A stretch of 7,403 nucleotides of DNA, from assembly GCA_024640205.1 (NCBI GenBank), contig JAHEFL010000069.1:1-7403 (forward strand), read 5' to 3'. Both the position numbers and the translations under genes were made by a program. The DNA comes from Flavobacteriales bacterium (GTDB lineage: Bacteria > Bacteroidota > Bacteroidia > Flavobacteriales_F > PHOS-HE28). Numbering within the stretch: position 1 is the first letter of the stretch; every line of letters starts with the position of its first letter. Positions 1 through 6,112 of the stretch are shown one piece after another. The notes under the pieces were generated by a model. It had not been told where the DNA came from. It was given only the letters and a program-made list of their open reading frames with translations, and did no database searches.

Positions 1-1001
1 CCGGTACTCCCCATGATATAGAGTTCTTCATTGTCATTGGTCACCATGCTGTGTGGCGCTTCATTCCCCGCACCTCCGACATAGGTGCTCCACACCAGGG
101 AGCTTCCATCGGTGGACCATTTGCTTACGCCCACATCCACGGTGCCACCATTGAATGAGGGGTCGAAAGATCCTATGCTGGTCGGATAGCCGGCAGCAAA
201 TACCACCCCTGCGCCATAAAGGTGTCCGGCATCATCATAGGTCGCCGTAAAACCGAAATTGTCCGCTGTGCTCCCGCTATAGCTGGCGAATGTGAGTACA
301 GGGTCGATCACCAGGGGAAGAGCAGGATCATGACCATAAGGCAGATCGAAGGTTAGCACCTTGTTGGTGCAACGGTATAAGCACGCTGCTGGATAACGAT
401 CCACTGAGCTCGATACGTTGTACGCAATAGGCTCCTCCTCCACGACCATACCTGTAGATAACCGCACGTGCAATTCACCATCCTTGATCTCCATGCGCTC
501 GTGTCCATCGTATCGGAACCTCACGAGGGAGGGATCTGCTCCAGGCGCAACAAGCACGTCGTATTTCATACCATGCCTTCCATCCAGACGTATGTCGATG
601 CCCGGCCAGACATCCTTTAGAAGTACCACCCCGAACACCCGGCATTGCGCACCCCACTTCGTCGGGTCACTTCCGATATAGAAGTTCTCATAGTGGGATA
701 GGGGAACGGAAGGTTCATGGGAACTTGCTCCGCCGCCATCAAAATGGACCCTCCAGGCATGTCCTTTGGGATCCGGTGCGCTTGCGGAGGGGGGTAAAGC
801 ATGCCTGTCCAACGCCAGCCCGCTCACTTGTACGTATGTGAACGCTTCTTTTTCAACGAAAAGAGCGCCACCTGGAACGAGCGCACGGTATAGCACCTGG
901 GGGGGCCACTGGCCTTTGTTCTCGGTGAATGGATGGAGCGCACCCTGCCCATGGGACAGGCCGAATAGGCCAACGGCAAGGATCGCGGTCAGGAAGCGCA
1001 C
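1..1001 (-). CDS. Secreted SBBP-repeat (beta-propeller type) surface protein, 3' end outside window
   Basis: No stop is present before base 1, so only the first 333 codons are visible. The protein starts at a GTG and opens with a signal peptide (MRFLTAILAVGLFGLSHGQ). A Bacteroidota N-terminal domain follows at about residues 24-235: it contains ENKGQWPPQVLYRA near 27-40, then GGALFVE, HYENFYIG and a closing LPLVIDPVLTF. I recall this domain as DUF7948. From about residue 238 the first SBBP-type repeats begin (YDDAGHLYGAG; then KWSTDGSSLVWSTYVGG at 294-310; then LYIMGSTG at the window edge). Proteins of this layout are usually over 600 residues and often end in a type IX secretion or gliding-motility C-terminal domain; that end is not visible. 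The role is probably at the cell surface or extracellular, with no catalytic motif seen. An in-frame ATG lies at 1125-1127, but its 42-codon extension is arginine- and proline-rich and would bury the signal peptide, so I prefer the GTG. No Shine-Dalgarno site is visible, which is common in this phylum. Confidence 0.85.
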   Translation of the reverse strand, partial: MRFLTAILAVGLFGLSHGQGALHPFTENKGQWPPQVLYRALVPGGALFVEKEAFTYVQVSGLALDRHALPPSASAPDPKGHAWRVHFDGGGASSHEPSVPLSHYENFYIGSDPTKWGAQCRVFGVVLLKDVWPGIDIRLDGRHGMKYDVLVAPGADPSLVRFRYDGHERMEIKDGELHVRLSTGMVVEEEPIAYNVSSSVDRYPAACLYRCTNKVLTFDLPYGHDPALPLVIDPVLTFASYSGSTADNFGFTATYDDAGHLYGAGVVFAAGYPTSIGSFDPSFNGGTVDVGVSKWSTDGSSLVWSTYVGGAGNEAPHSMVTNDNEELYIMGST

Positions 1002-1110
1002 GGATACAAGTTGCTGGGGATCCAGCCAAATTACAACCAGTAGACAGTCAACGGGGCCCTGAAGTTGCTTCGCGGGGCCGGCATTCCGACCCCGACGGGG
1101 CGTTGAATCA

Positions 1111-1118
1111 TACCTTTG
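1111..1118 (+). promoter_or_regulatory. Candidate Bacteroidota -7 promoter box for the purF-like gene
   Basis: TACCTTTG matches the TAnnTTTG -7 consensus of Bacteroidota primary sigma factors exactly. It lies 40 bases before the chosen start codon, so transcription would begin near 1123-1126 with a leader of about 35 bases. No good -33 TTTG is found 19-21 bases upstream. Instead there is a GC-rich dyad, CCCCG-A-CGGGG, at 1090-1100, which could be an operator or chance in a GC-rich spacer. The rest of the 1002-1158 divergent region shows nothing else I can name, and I found no matching box for the minus-strand gene. Confidence 0.6.
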
Positions 1119-1143
1119 CCCTCCCATCGGGCGGATGACCCCC

Positions 1144-1149
1144 GAGAGG
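1144..1149 (+). promoter_or_regulatory. Partial Shine-Dalgarno that decides the purF-like start
   Basis: GAGAGG ends 9 bases before the ATG at 1159 and resembles a ribosome binding site. The alternative ATG at 1135 would leave a leader of only about 10 bases from the predicted transcription start and would lengthen the propeptide ahead of the catalytic cysteine by eight residues. Both points favour 1159. Confidence 0.45.
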
Positions 1150-1158
1150 CTGGCAGCC

Positions 1159-3060
1159 ATGAGCGACGCGATCAAGCACGAATGTGGAATAGCGCTGATC
1201 CGACTGCGCAAGCCTTTACAGCACTTCCAGGACCGTTACGGCACCTCCCTTTATGGGCTTAACAAGCTGTACCTGCTCATGGAGAAACAGCACAACCGCG
1301 GTCAGGATGGTGCGGGCGTGGCCTCCATTAAGCTGGATCCAGAAGCGGGCCGCAATTACATCGATCGGGAGCGTAGTACGGACAAGCAGGCTATCCAGAA
1401 GGTGTTCGGACGGATCCATAGCGGATATCAGGATGCGTTGGAACAGGATCCAGCGATCGCCGAGGACCCGGAGCGATTGAAGCAACAGATGCCCTTCCTG
1501 GGTGAGTTGTTGTTGGGCCACCTCCGCTACGCCACATTCGGGCATGACAGCCTGGAGAATTGCCACCCACGGCGCCGTTTGAACAATTGGATGACCCGCA
1601 ATCTGGTGGTGGCCGGGAATTTCAATATGACCAACGTGGATGAGCTGTTCGATCTGCTCGTATCCATCGGCCAGTACCCGAAGGAGCGCAGCGATACCAT
1701 GACGGTGCTGGAGAAGATCGGTCACTTCCTGGACGTGGAGAATGACCGGCTCTCTCAGATCCATCGTCAGCTCGGATATGGTGAGCAGCAGATCACCAAA
1801 GTGATCGGGGAAAAACTGGATGTGAAACAGATCCTGGTGAACAGTGCGGCGGATTTCGACGGCGGATACACCCTGGCCGGCTTGATCGGTCACGGCGATT
1901 CCTTCGTACTCCGGGATCCGGCAGGCATTCGTCCGGCGTACTGGTATGCGGATGATGAGGTGGTGGTGGTGGCCAGTGAGCGACCAGCCATTCAGACAGC
2001 CTTCCATGTGAGGACCGAGGACGTGCTCGAACTATCACCGGGTCATGCGCTGATCATCCGGAAGGATGGCAGCTACAAGGAGGAAAAGATCCGGGAACCG
2101 ATCGAGAAACGTTCGTGCAGTTTTGAACGCATCTATTTCAGTAGGGGGAGCGACCAGGACGTCTATCGCGAACGGATCGCCTTGGGCCGTTCCGTTTGTC
2201 CCGCGATCCTGAAGGCGGTGGACCACGACTTGGAGAACACCGTGTTCTCCTTCATACCGAATACGGCGGAAGTGGCCTGCTATGGGATGTTGAAGGAAAT
2301 GGAGGACGAGTTGGACCGCGTGAAGGAGCGACGCATCCTGGAATTGGGACCCAAGCCGGATCCAGCGAAGCTGAGGGAGATCCTTGCCATACGGCCCCGA
2401 TTGGAGAAAGTAGCCATCAAGGATGCCAAACTGCGCACCTTCATTACCAGTGACACGGACCGCGATGATCTGGTGGCTCACGTGTATGACATCACTTACG
2501 GAACGGTCCGACCTGGAGTGGACAACCTGGTGGTGATCGACGACAGCATTGTTCGCGGCACCACATTGAGGCAGAGCATCCTGCGTATGCTGGACCGCTT
2601 GGAGCCAAAGAGCATCGTGGTCGTGAGCAGTGCACCGCAGATCCGTTACCCGGATTGCTATGGGATCGACATGGCCAAGATGGGTGATCTTGCTGCCTTC
2701 CGTGCAGCGATCGCACTACTGAAGGAGACCAAGCAGGAGAATGTGATCGATGATGTGTACGACCGCGCCTTGGAAATGGTGGGCCGTCCTCTTGTCGAAC
2801 AGGAGAATGTGGTCCGTGATATTTATTCCCCTTTCTCAGCAGAGCAACTAAGCCTGAAGATGGCCGAACTGCTCACCCCGCCGGATATCAAGGCGGAGGT
2901 GAAGTTGTTGTTCCAGAGCATTGAAGGACTTCATGCAGCCTGCCCCGGCCATACCGGTGATTGGTACTTCACAGGGAATTATCCCACGCCCGGAGGCAAC
3001 CGCGTGGTGAACCGGGCCTTCATCAACTATATGGAGGGGCGCAACGTGCGGGCCTATTAG
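1159..3060 (+). CDS. purF: Amidophosphoribosyltransferase, long Bacteroidota-type PurF homologue
   Basis: Classical PurF makes 5-phosphoribosylamine from PRPP and glutamine, the first step of cytosolic purine synthesis. With the 1159 start the protein has 633 residues, against about 470-500 for classical PurF. The N-terminal class II glutaminase domain begins with MSDAIKHEC, so Cys9 is the expected nucleophile after removal of a short propeptide. It also has HNRGQDGAG (45-53), RYATFG (123-128), SDT (178-180) and RDPAGIRP (252-259). The C-terminal phosphoribosyltransferase domain has the PRPP loop VVIDDSIVRGTT (458-469) and YGIDMAKMGDLAAF (501-514). Oddities: the glutaminase HNGN loop reads GNFN (153-156), a charged insertion of about 40 residues sits near 376-420, and the C-terminal cysteine motif before FTGxYPT is absent. 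I recall the GNFN loop from other long Bacteroidota homologues. Family membership is secure. Whether it is the housekeeping PurF or a second paralogue is not shown, since no other pur gene is visible. Confidence 0.93.
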   Translation: MSDAIKHECGIALIRLRKPLQHFQDRYGTSLYGLNKLYLLMEKQHNRGQDGAGVASIKLDPEAGRNYIDRERSTDKQAIQKVFGRIHSGYQDALEQDPAIAEDPERLKQQMPFLGELLLGHLRYATFGHDSLENCHPRRRLNNWMTRNLVVAGNFNMTNVDELFDLLVSIGQYPKERSDTMTVLEKIGHFLDVENDRLSQIHRQLGYGEQQITKVIGEKLDVKQILVNSAADFDGGYTLAGLIGHGDSFVLRDPAGIRPAYWYADDEVVVVASERPAIQTAFHVRTEDVLELSPGHALIIRKDGSYKEEKIREPIEKRSCSFERIYFSRGSDQDVYRERIALGRSVCPAILKAVDHDLENTVFSFIPNTAEVACYGMLKEMEDELDRVKERRILELGPKPDPAKLREILAIRPRLEKVAIKDAKLRTFITSDTDRDDLVAHVYDITYGTVRPGVDNLVVIDDSIVRGTTLRQSILRMLDRLEPKSIVVVSSAPQIRYPDCYGIDMAKMGDLAAFRAAIALLKETKQENVIDDVYDRALEMVGRPLVEQENVVRDIYSPFSAEQLSLKMAELLTPPDIKAEVKLLFQSIEGLHAACPGHTGDWYFTGNYPTPGGNRVVNRAFINYMEGRNVRAY

Positions 3061-5162
3061 GGGCGATCCACCACCCTTCCCTTCGTCCTCATTTTTCCAA
3101 GGGACTTGGCCGGTCCGGTAAGCTTGGCATCACCGTGCACCACGATCCGGGATCCGGCATCGATCTTCAATTTTGACTTGTTCCCGAGCGACAAGCTGCT
3201 GCCCGGAAGAAGGTGTAGCTCTGAGCCATTGATCACCTGCAAACTGCCGCCGGAAGCAACACGAAGCGATGCACCCGCCAAAACGCTCATCCGTGTGGGT
3301 TCATTAAAGTAAAATATCCCGTTCACCGTATCAGGATCAACGATCCTGGTAGGTGTTCGACCTCGATCCAGGGTTAGGCATTGGCCGGGATCGATGAACA
3401 GGGCATGACCTTGATATCCTTTTATCGCATGTACCACGATACTGTCAGCGCACCAGCGAGCGTGTTGCCGGATGCGGGTGTCATCATTTCGAACGTACAC
3501 CAGGATATCACCATTGTTGCGCTGTTCGACCAGTTCCAAGCTCATCCCGTTGAGATGGACCACTCGGTTATCAGGTTTCTTACGCTGGTTCATTTCCCGC
3601 GCGCCGCGGACCAGGGTCATCTGGCTGGATAGCGAGGGGTTGCTGTCCATACCGAGCCGTCGGTTCCCTTGCGGGGTGAAGATCTGGCGGGCATGGCCGA
3701 ACGTGTAAGCTTCATCATACAGCACACCTTTGCGTTCCTCCAACCGTAGCATCACCTGCTCACGCTGGTCGATCCTCCCGTCATTGTTCAGGTCATAGGC
3801 CAAGAATTCCAGATCATGGCTTCCGGTGAGCGGGTTCGCCAATGCCTCGTTGCGGACCATGGGGCGAAAGGTCCCTTGGGAGATACAGTGGAAGGTCTGC
3901 TCTTCATCGCGCAGGCCATAGTCGAAATGCCCACTTGCCACGAGCGGACGAAGGTGATCCGCATGTCCGCCAAATATGTTCGGTCCTTCCTGTTCTTCCC
4001 GGTCCACCTGAAGGTAGGCGTGGATACCAGGTATGGCAGCCTTCACGCACGGGTTGCCCTCCTCGTAATGGAAGCGATCCGATGGCACCCCATTGCGGGA
4101 AAAAGTCTGGTGATTTTCGAACCATACCCATTGTGGGTACTCGTCGCTGCGGAGGAAGGGAATGCGGATCCGAAGGGCATCCCCAGTGGTCATGAAGTCG
4201 CGCAGAATAAAAAGACCGGTATCACCAGCCATCGGGTCCAGGTCGGTGCTCACTTCCACGCCCTTGATGTTCCTGCCGCGGATCCGATGTTCTGAATTCT
4301 CCGGCCTCCAGCCAAGACGGTCGCGGTCCCAGGCGTTGCAGGTCAGCAGGCTGCTATTGGCACCTCCCATCATGCCCCAGCCTCCCTGCATAGAAACGAA
4401 GTAGCGGGTGAACATGGCTGCGTTACCCCCGCCTGCATGAAAATTGTTCCCCCCGAAGAACATGTGATTGAACTCGTGCTGAAGGATCTCGAAGGGCAGC
4501 GCGTTCATCCCGCCGAACCGGCTTTGTGAGTCGCTTTCATAACCGTACAGTTTGCCTGGGCTGCCACTGTCCACGCTCCCTTGTCCGTGGGTGAGGCTGC
4601 TGTTGCGCAGGATCACCATCACATGATCGTAGCTATGCGGATCATCGGATCCTTTTTCCTTTTCCACGCCGGGCTTGCCGCCTCGCTTCCACTGGTCGAA
4701 GTCAGCGACCCCGGAACCATGGCGCGTTCGCAAGGTGCCAATCTTGTTCGCCTCCTTCACCACCAGGGCATTGATCCCGTGTGCATTACCGAGGTTGGGG
4801 TATTCACTCTCGCGGAGGGTCAGGATATGGTCCACGTAATCCCCAACCATGGTGAACCGACCCAGGGACGCATCGTGATAGTATCGTGAGATCTGCGCTT
4901 TCGGTACCAACAGGATACGCGGGTCGAAGAGGTCATCCTTCCAGACGGGCAGACTTCCTTTGGGCCAATGGCGGGCGCCTTCCGGTTGCGGGTCCTTCGC
5001 CGGGTTCACATCGTATTCGATCTCGGCGAACAGCACCAGGATCCGAATGGAACCGTGAGGTGATAGATACCAGCCGTTCTCGCTTTTCTGGATCGTGCGT
5101 TGCTGCCCGATCAAGGGGAACGACAGTAGAATGAAGGCCGACAGGAGGAATAGGGAGCGCAT
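3057..5162 (-). CDS. Secreted M6-like zinc metallopeptidase with EF-hand loop and C-terminal octapeptide solenoid
   Basis: This 701-residue protein starts with a clear signal peptide (MRSLFLLSAFILLSFPLIGQ), so it acts outside the cytoplasm. The zinc motif HEFNH is at 229-233, with His242 a possible third ligand. Downstream come WGMMGG (262-267) and AWDRDRLGW (277-285), which resemble the region after the zinc site in M6 (immune inhibitor A-type) peptidases. Substrate is unknown. A complete calcium-binding EF-hand or dockerin-like loop lies at 457-468 (DLNNDGRIDQRE). Residues 629-682 form about seven eight-residue repeats with hydrophobic residues in strict register, probably a small beta-solenoid. 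No typical type IX sorting domain follows; the tail is basic (KSLGKMRTKGRVVDRP). The gene starts 26 bases behind DUF2480 on the same strand and its stop overlaps that of purF. I am confident of secretion and the HExxH motif, less so of the exact peptidase family. A shorter-spaced metzincin-type motif (HExxHxxGxxH) is not present. Confidence 0.75.
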   Translation of the reverse strand: MRSLFLLSAFILLSFPLIGQQRTIQKSENGWYLSPHGSIRILVLFAEIEYDVNPAKDPQPEGARHWPKGSLPVWKDDLFDPRILLVPKAQISRYYHDASLGRFTMVGDYVDHILTLRESEYPNLGNAHGINALVVKEANKIGTLRTRHGSGVADFDQWKRGGKPGVEKEKGSDDPHSYDHVMVILRNSSLTHGQGSVDSGSPGKLYGYESDSQSRFGGMNALPFEILQHEFNHMFFGGNNFHAGGGNAAMFTRYFVSMQGGWGMMGGANSSLLTCNAWDRDRLGWRPENSEHRIRGRNIKGVEVSTDLDPMAGDTGLFILRDFMTTGDALRIRIPFLRSDEYPQWVWFENHQTFSRNGVPSDRFHYEEGNPCVKAAIPGIHAYLQVDREEQEGPNIFGGHADHLRPLVASGHFDYGLRDEEQTFHCISQGTFRPMVRNEALANPLTGSHDLEFLAYDLNNDGRIDQREQVMLRLEERKGVLYDEAYTFGHARQIFTPQGNRRLGMDSNPSLSSQMTLVRGAREMNQRKKPDNRVVHLNGMSLELVEQRNNGDILVYVRNDDTRIRQHARWCADSIVVHAIKGYQGHALFIDPGQCLTLDRGRTPTRIVDPDTVNGIFYFNEPTRMSVLAGASLRVASGGSLQVINGSELHLLPGSSLSLGNKSKLKIDAGSRIVVHGDAKLTGPAKSLGKMRTKGRVVDRP

Positions 5163-5176
5163 CTACCCGAAGGTAG
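5163..5176 (-). promoter_or_regulatory. UUCG tetraloop hairpin abutting the peptidase start codon
   Basis: In the transcript this reads CUACC-UUCG-GGUAG: a perfect five-base-pair stem closed by a C-G pair around UUCG, one of the most stable RNA tetraloops. It ends at the base just before the AUG and occupies the place where a ribosome binding site would sit. No purine-rich Shine-Dalgarno is otherwise seen. It may lower translation or mark an RNA processing point. No U-run follows, so it is not a standard terminator. Confidence 0.5.
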
Positions 5177-5188
5177 GGTACCGCTCTG

Positions 5189-5731
5189 TCACTCCGGGCT
5201 TGACCCGGAGTCTCGTACAGGCTTCGGCGCCTTGTAAAGCGGTACCGTGCTGCATGGCTCGCCGAACATCAGGCTCTTCACCACAGGCAGCAATTTCATA
5301 CTGAGTTCAACGTACGCGTTCAACGGCACCGGCAATTTGCTACATCCCTTCACGACAACGCGGGCATCGCGGTAGGGTGCGAGGTCCAGCCTCTCAACGA
5401 AGCGGGTGAAGATGGCGCGCTCCATATGATCCCCATCACCCTGTGTCACGAATGCGGCATGCGGTTGCAGATGCGTGGCAATGAGCATGAACGCCCAGGT
5501 CGGCACAATGGCATCCGCCGAACAATTCACTGAAACGAAATTGCCCTTGTACAGTGACCAATCATGGGTCTTCACGAATGCCCGCAACTCATCCTCCTTC
5601 AAGGCGACCTCCTCCCATAGCAGCGGCTTCAGGTCGAAGACAACGCGTTCACCCTGGGGGTACATCTCTTCGAGGTCGAGAGTGATGATCCCGCTCGAAG
5701 CGACCTTGTTGATGATGGGCTCCTCTGCCAT
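5189..5731 (-). CDS. DUF2480 family protein at the end of the SUF cluster
   Basis: The 180-residue soluble protein has no signal peptide or membrane segment. It matches the DUF2480 family as I know it from Bacteroidota: an N-terminal INKVASSGIITLDLEE (7-22), a central FVSVNCSADAIVPTWAFML (65-83), then VVVKGCSKLPVP (126-137) and GEPCSTVPLYK (157-167). Cysteines 70, 130 and 160 all lie in these conserved-looking blocks and could bind metal or sulfur, but this is inference. The family has no established biochemical function. Its place directly behind sufS-sufE-sufT, 36 bases after sufT, suggests a link to iron-sulfur cluster assembly or to proteins that need clusters. The conserved part appears to end near Lys167. 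The last 13 residues (APKPVRDSGSSPE) look like an added tail, of which DSGSSPE comes from a palindromic repeat. The start fits an ATG preceded by the purine-rich AGAGAAGAA. Confidence 0.88.
   Translation of the reverse strand: MAEEPIINKVASSGIITLDLEEMYPQGERVVFDLKPLLWEEVALKEDELRAFVKTHDWSLYKGNFVSVNCSADAIVPTWAFMLIATHLQPHAAFVTQGDGDHMERAIFTRFVERLDLAPYRDARVVVKGCSKLPVPLNAYVELSMKLLPVVKSLMFGEPCSTVPLYKAPKPVRDSGSSPE
5191..5211. repeat. REP-like palindrome at the 3' end of the DUF2480 gene
   Basis: ACTCCGGG and CCCGGAGT form perfect eight-base arms around the five-base loop CTTGA. The pattern (arms of the type xTCCGGG around CTTGA) looks like the short palindromic repeats scattered between genes in many bacteria. 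Here it overlaps coding sequence: it supplies codons 174-180 of the DUF2480 protein (DSGSSPE), and the last base of the stop codon (5191) lies in it. Only one copy is in this window, so repeat status is inferred from form. Confidence 0.5.
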
Positions 5732-5767
5732 TTCTTCTCTGCGCCTTTGCGACGCTGCGGTCTTCTA
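5732..5767 (-). repeat. Short spacer with a low-complexity GCAGAG/GCAAAG repeat-like element
   Basis: The 36 bases between sufT and the DUF2480 gene read, on the minus strand, as iterations of GC-rich units: GCAGCG, TCGCAAAG, GCGCAGAG. Such CGCAAAG/CGCAGAG strings recur between genes in many bacterial genomes as I remember them. Its end, AGAGAAGAA, sits just before the ATG and may act as the ribosome binding site. Only one copy is visible, so calling it a dispersed repeat is tentative. Confidence 0.3.
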
Positions 5768-6088
5768 CTACATGAACCCCAGCTCCAATTGCGCTGCCTC
5801 GCTCATCATGGTCCTGTCCCAGGGTGGCTCGAAAGTGATGGTGACCTTGGCTCCTGATACACCCTGTGATCCCGCCACTTTCTGCTCCACTTCATTGGGC
5901 AGGCTCTCGGCCACGGGGCAGGAAGGGCTGGTCAGCGTCATGGTGATGTCCACATGCGCATCGTCACTCACCTTCACCTCATAGATCAAGCCCAACTCGT
6001 AGATGTCCACGGGGATCTCCGGGTCATAAACGGATTTCAGCACGTCGATGACGCGGTCCTCCAGGTGTTTCTTCTCCTCGGGTGTCAT
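5768..6088 (-). CDS. sufT: SUF-associated DUF59/MIP18 family iron-sulfur assembly protein
   Basis: This 106-residue protein is a stand-alone DUF59 (MIP18 family) domain, the usual length for SUF-linked members. Motifs in order are VYDPEIPVDIYELGLIYEV (20-38), TLTSPSCPVAESLP (51-64) with the family's conserved Cys57, and the C-terminal PPWDRTMMSEAAQLELG (88-104) typical of the SUF-operon subgroup. Members of this family help mature iron-sulfur proteins or hand clusters on to targets, and act in the cytoplasm. How they do so is not settled. The gene lies 136 bases behind sufE on the same strand, separated by a long inverted repeat, and 36 bases ahead of the DUF2480 gene. No Shine-Dalgarno is evident before the ATG. 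The family assignment is secure; the symbol sufT is by analogy, since the name is used for several related DUF59 proteins. Confidence 0.93.
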   Translation of the reverse strand: MTPEEKKHLEDRVIDVLKSVYDPEIPVDIYELGLIYEVKVSDDAHVDITMTLTSPSCPVAESLPNEVEQKVAGSQGVSGAKVTITFEPPWDRTMMSEAAQLELGFM

Positions 6089-6112
6089 GGGTAGGAAGGA
6101 ATGCAGGTCCTA

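Noticed and set aside
1025..1053. Possible minus-strand promoter (TTGACT and TAATTTG) for the SBBP gene.
   Set aside because: The spacing between the boxes is too short for either the sigma-70 or the Bacteroidota pattern, and TAATTTG lacks one base of TAnnTTTG.
1002..1127. Extension of the SBBP protein to the in-frame ATG at 1125-1127.
   Set aside because: The added residues are arginine- and proline-rich and would place the signal peptide internally; the GTG at 1001 gives a normal secreted N-terminus.
1216..2007. A 263-codon open frame on the minus strand opposite the purF-like gene.
   Set aside because: It lies wholly antisense to clearly conserved amidotransferase coding sequence and its translation shows no recognisable motif, so it is a shadow of high-GC codon use.
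3816..4295. A 159-codon plus-strand frame inside the peptidase gene.
   Set aside because: It is antisense to the metallopeptidase reading frame, which has a signal peptide, HExxH and EF-hand loop; the antisense product has none of these.
5163..5211. The two hairpins behind the DUF2480 gene as an intrinsic terminator for the SUF operon.
   Set aside because: Neither stem is followed by a run of U on the transcript strand.
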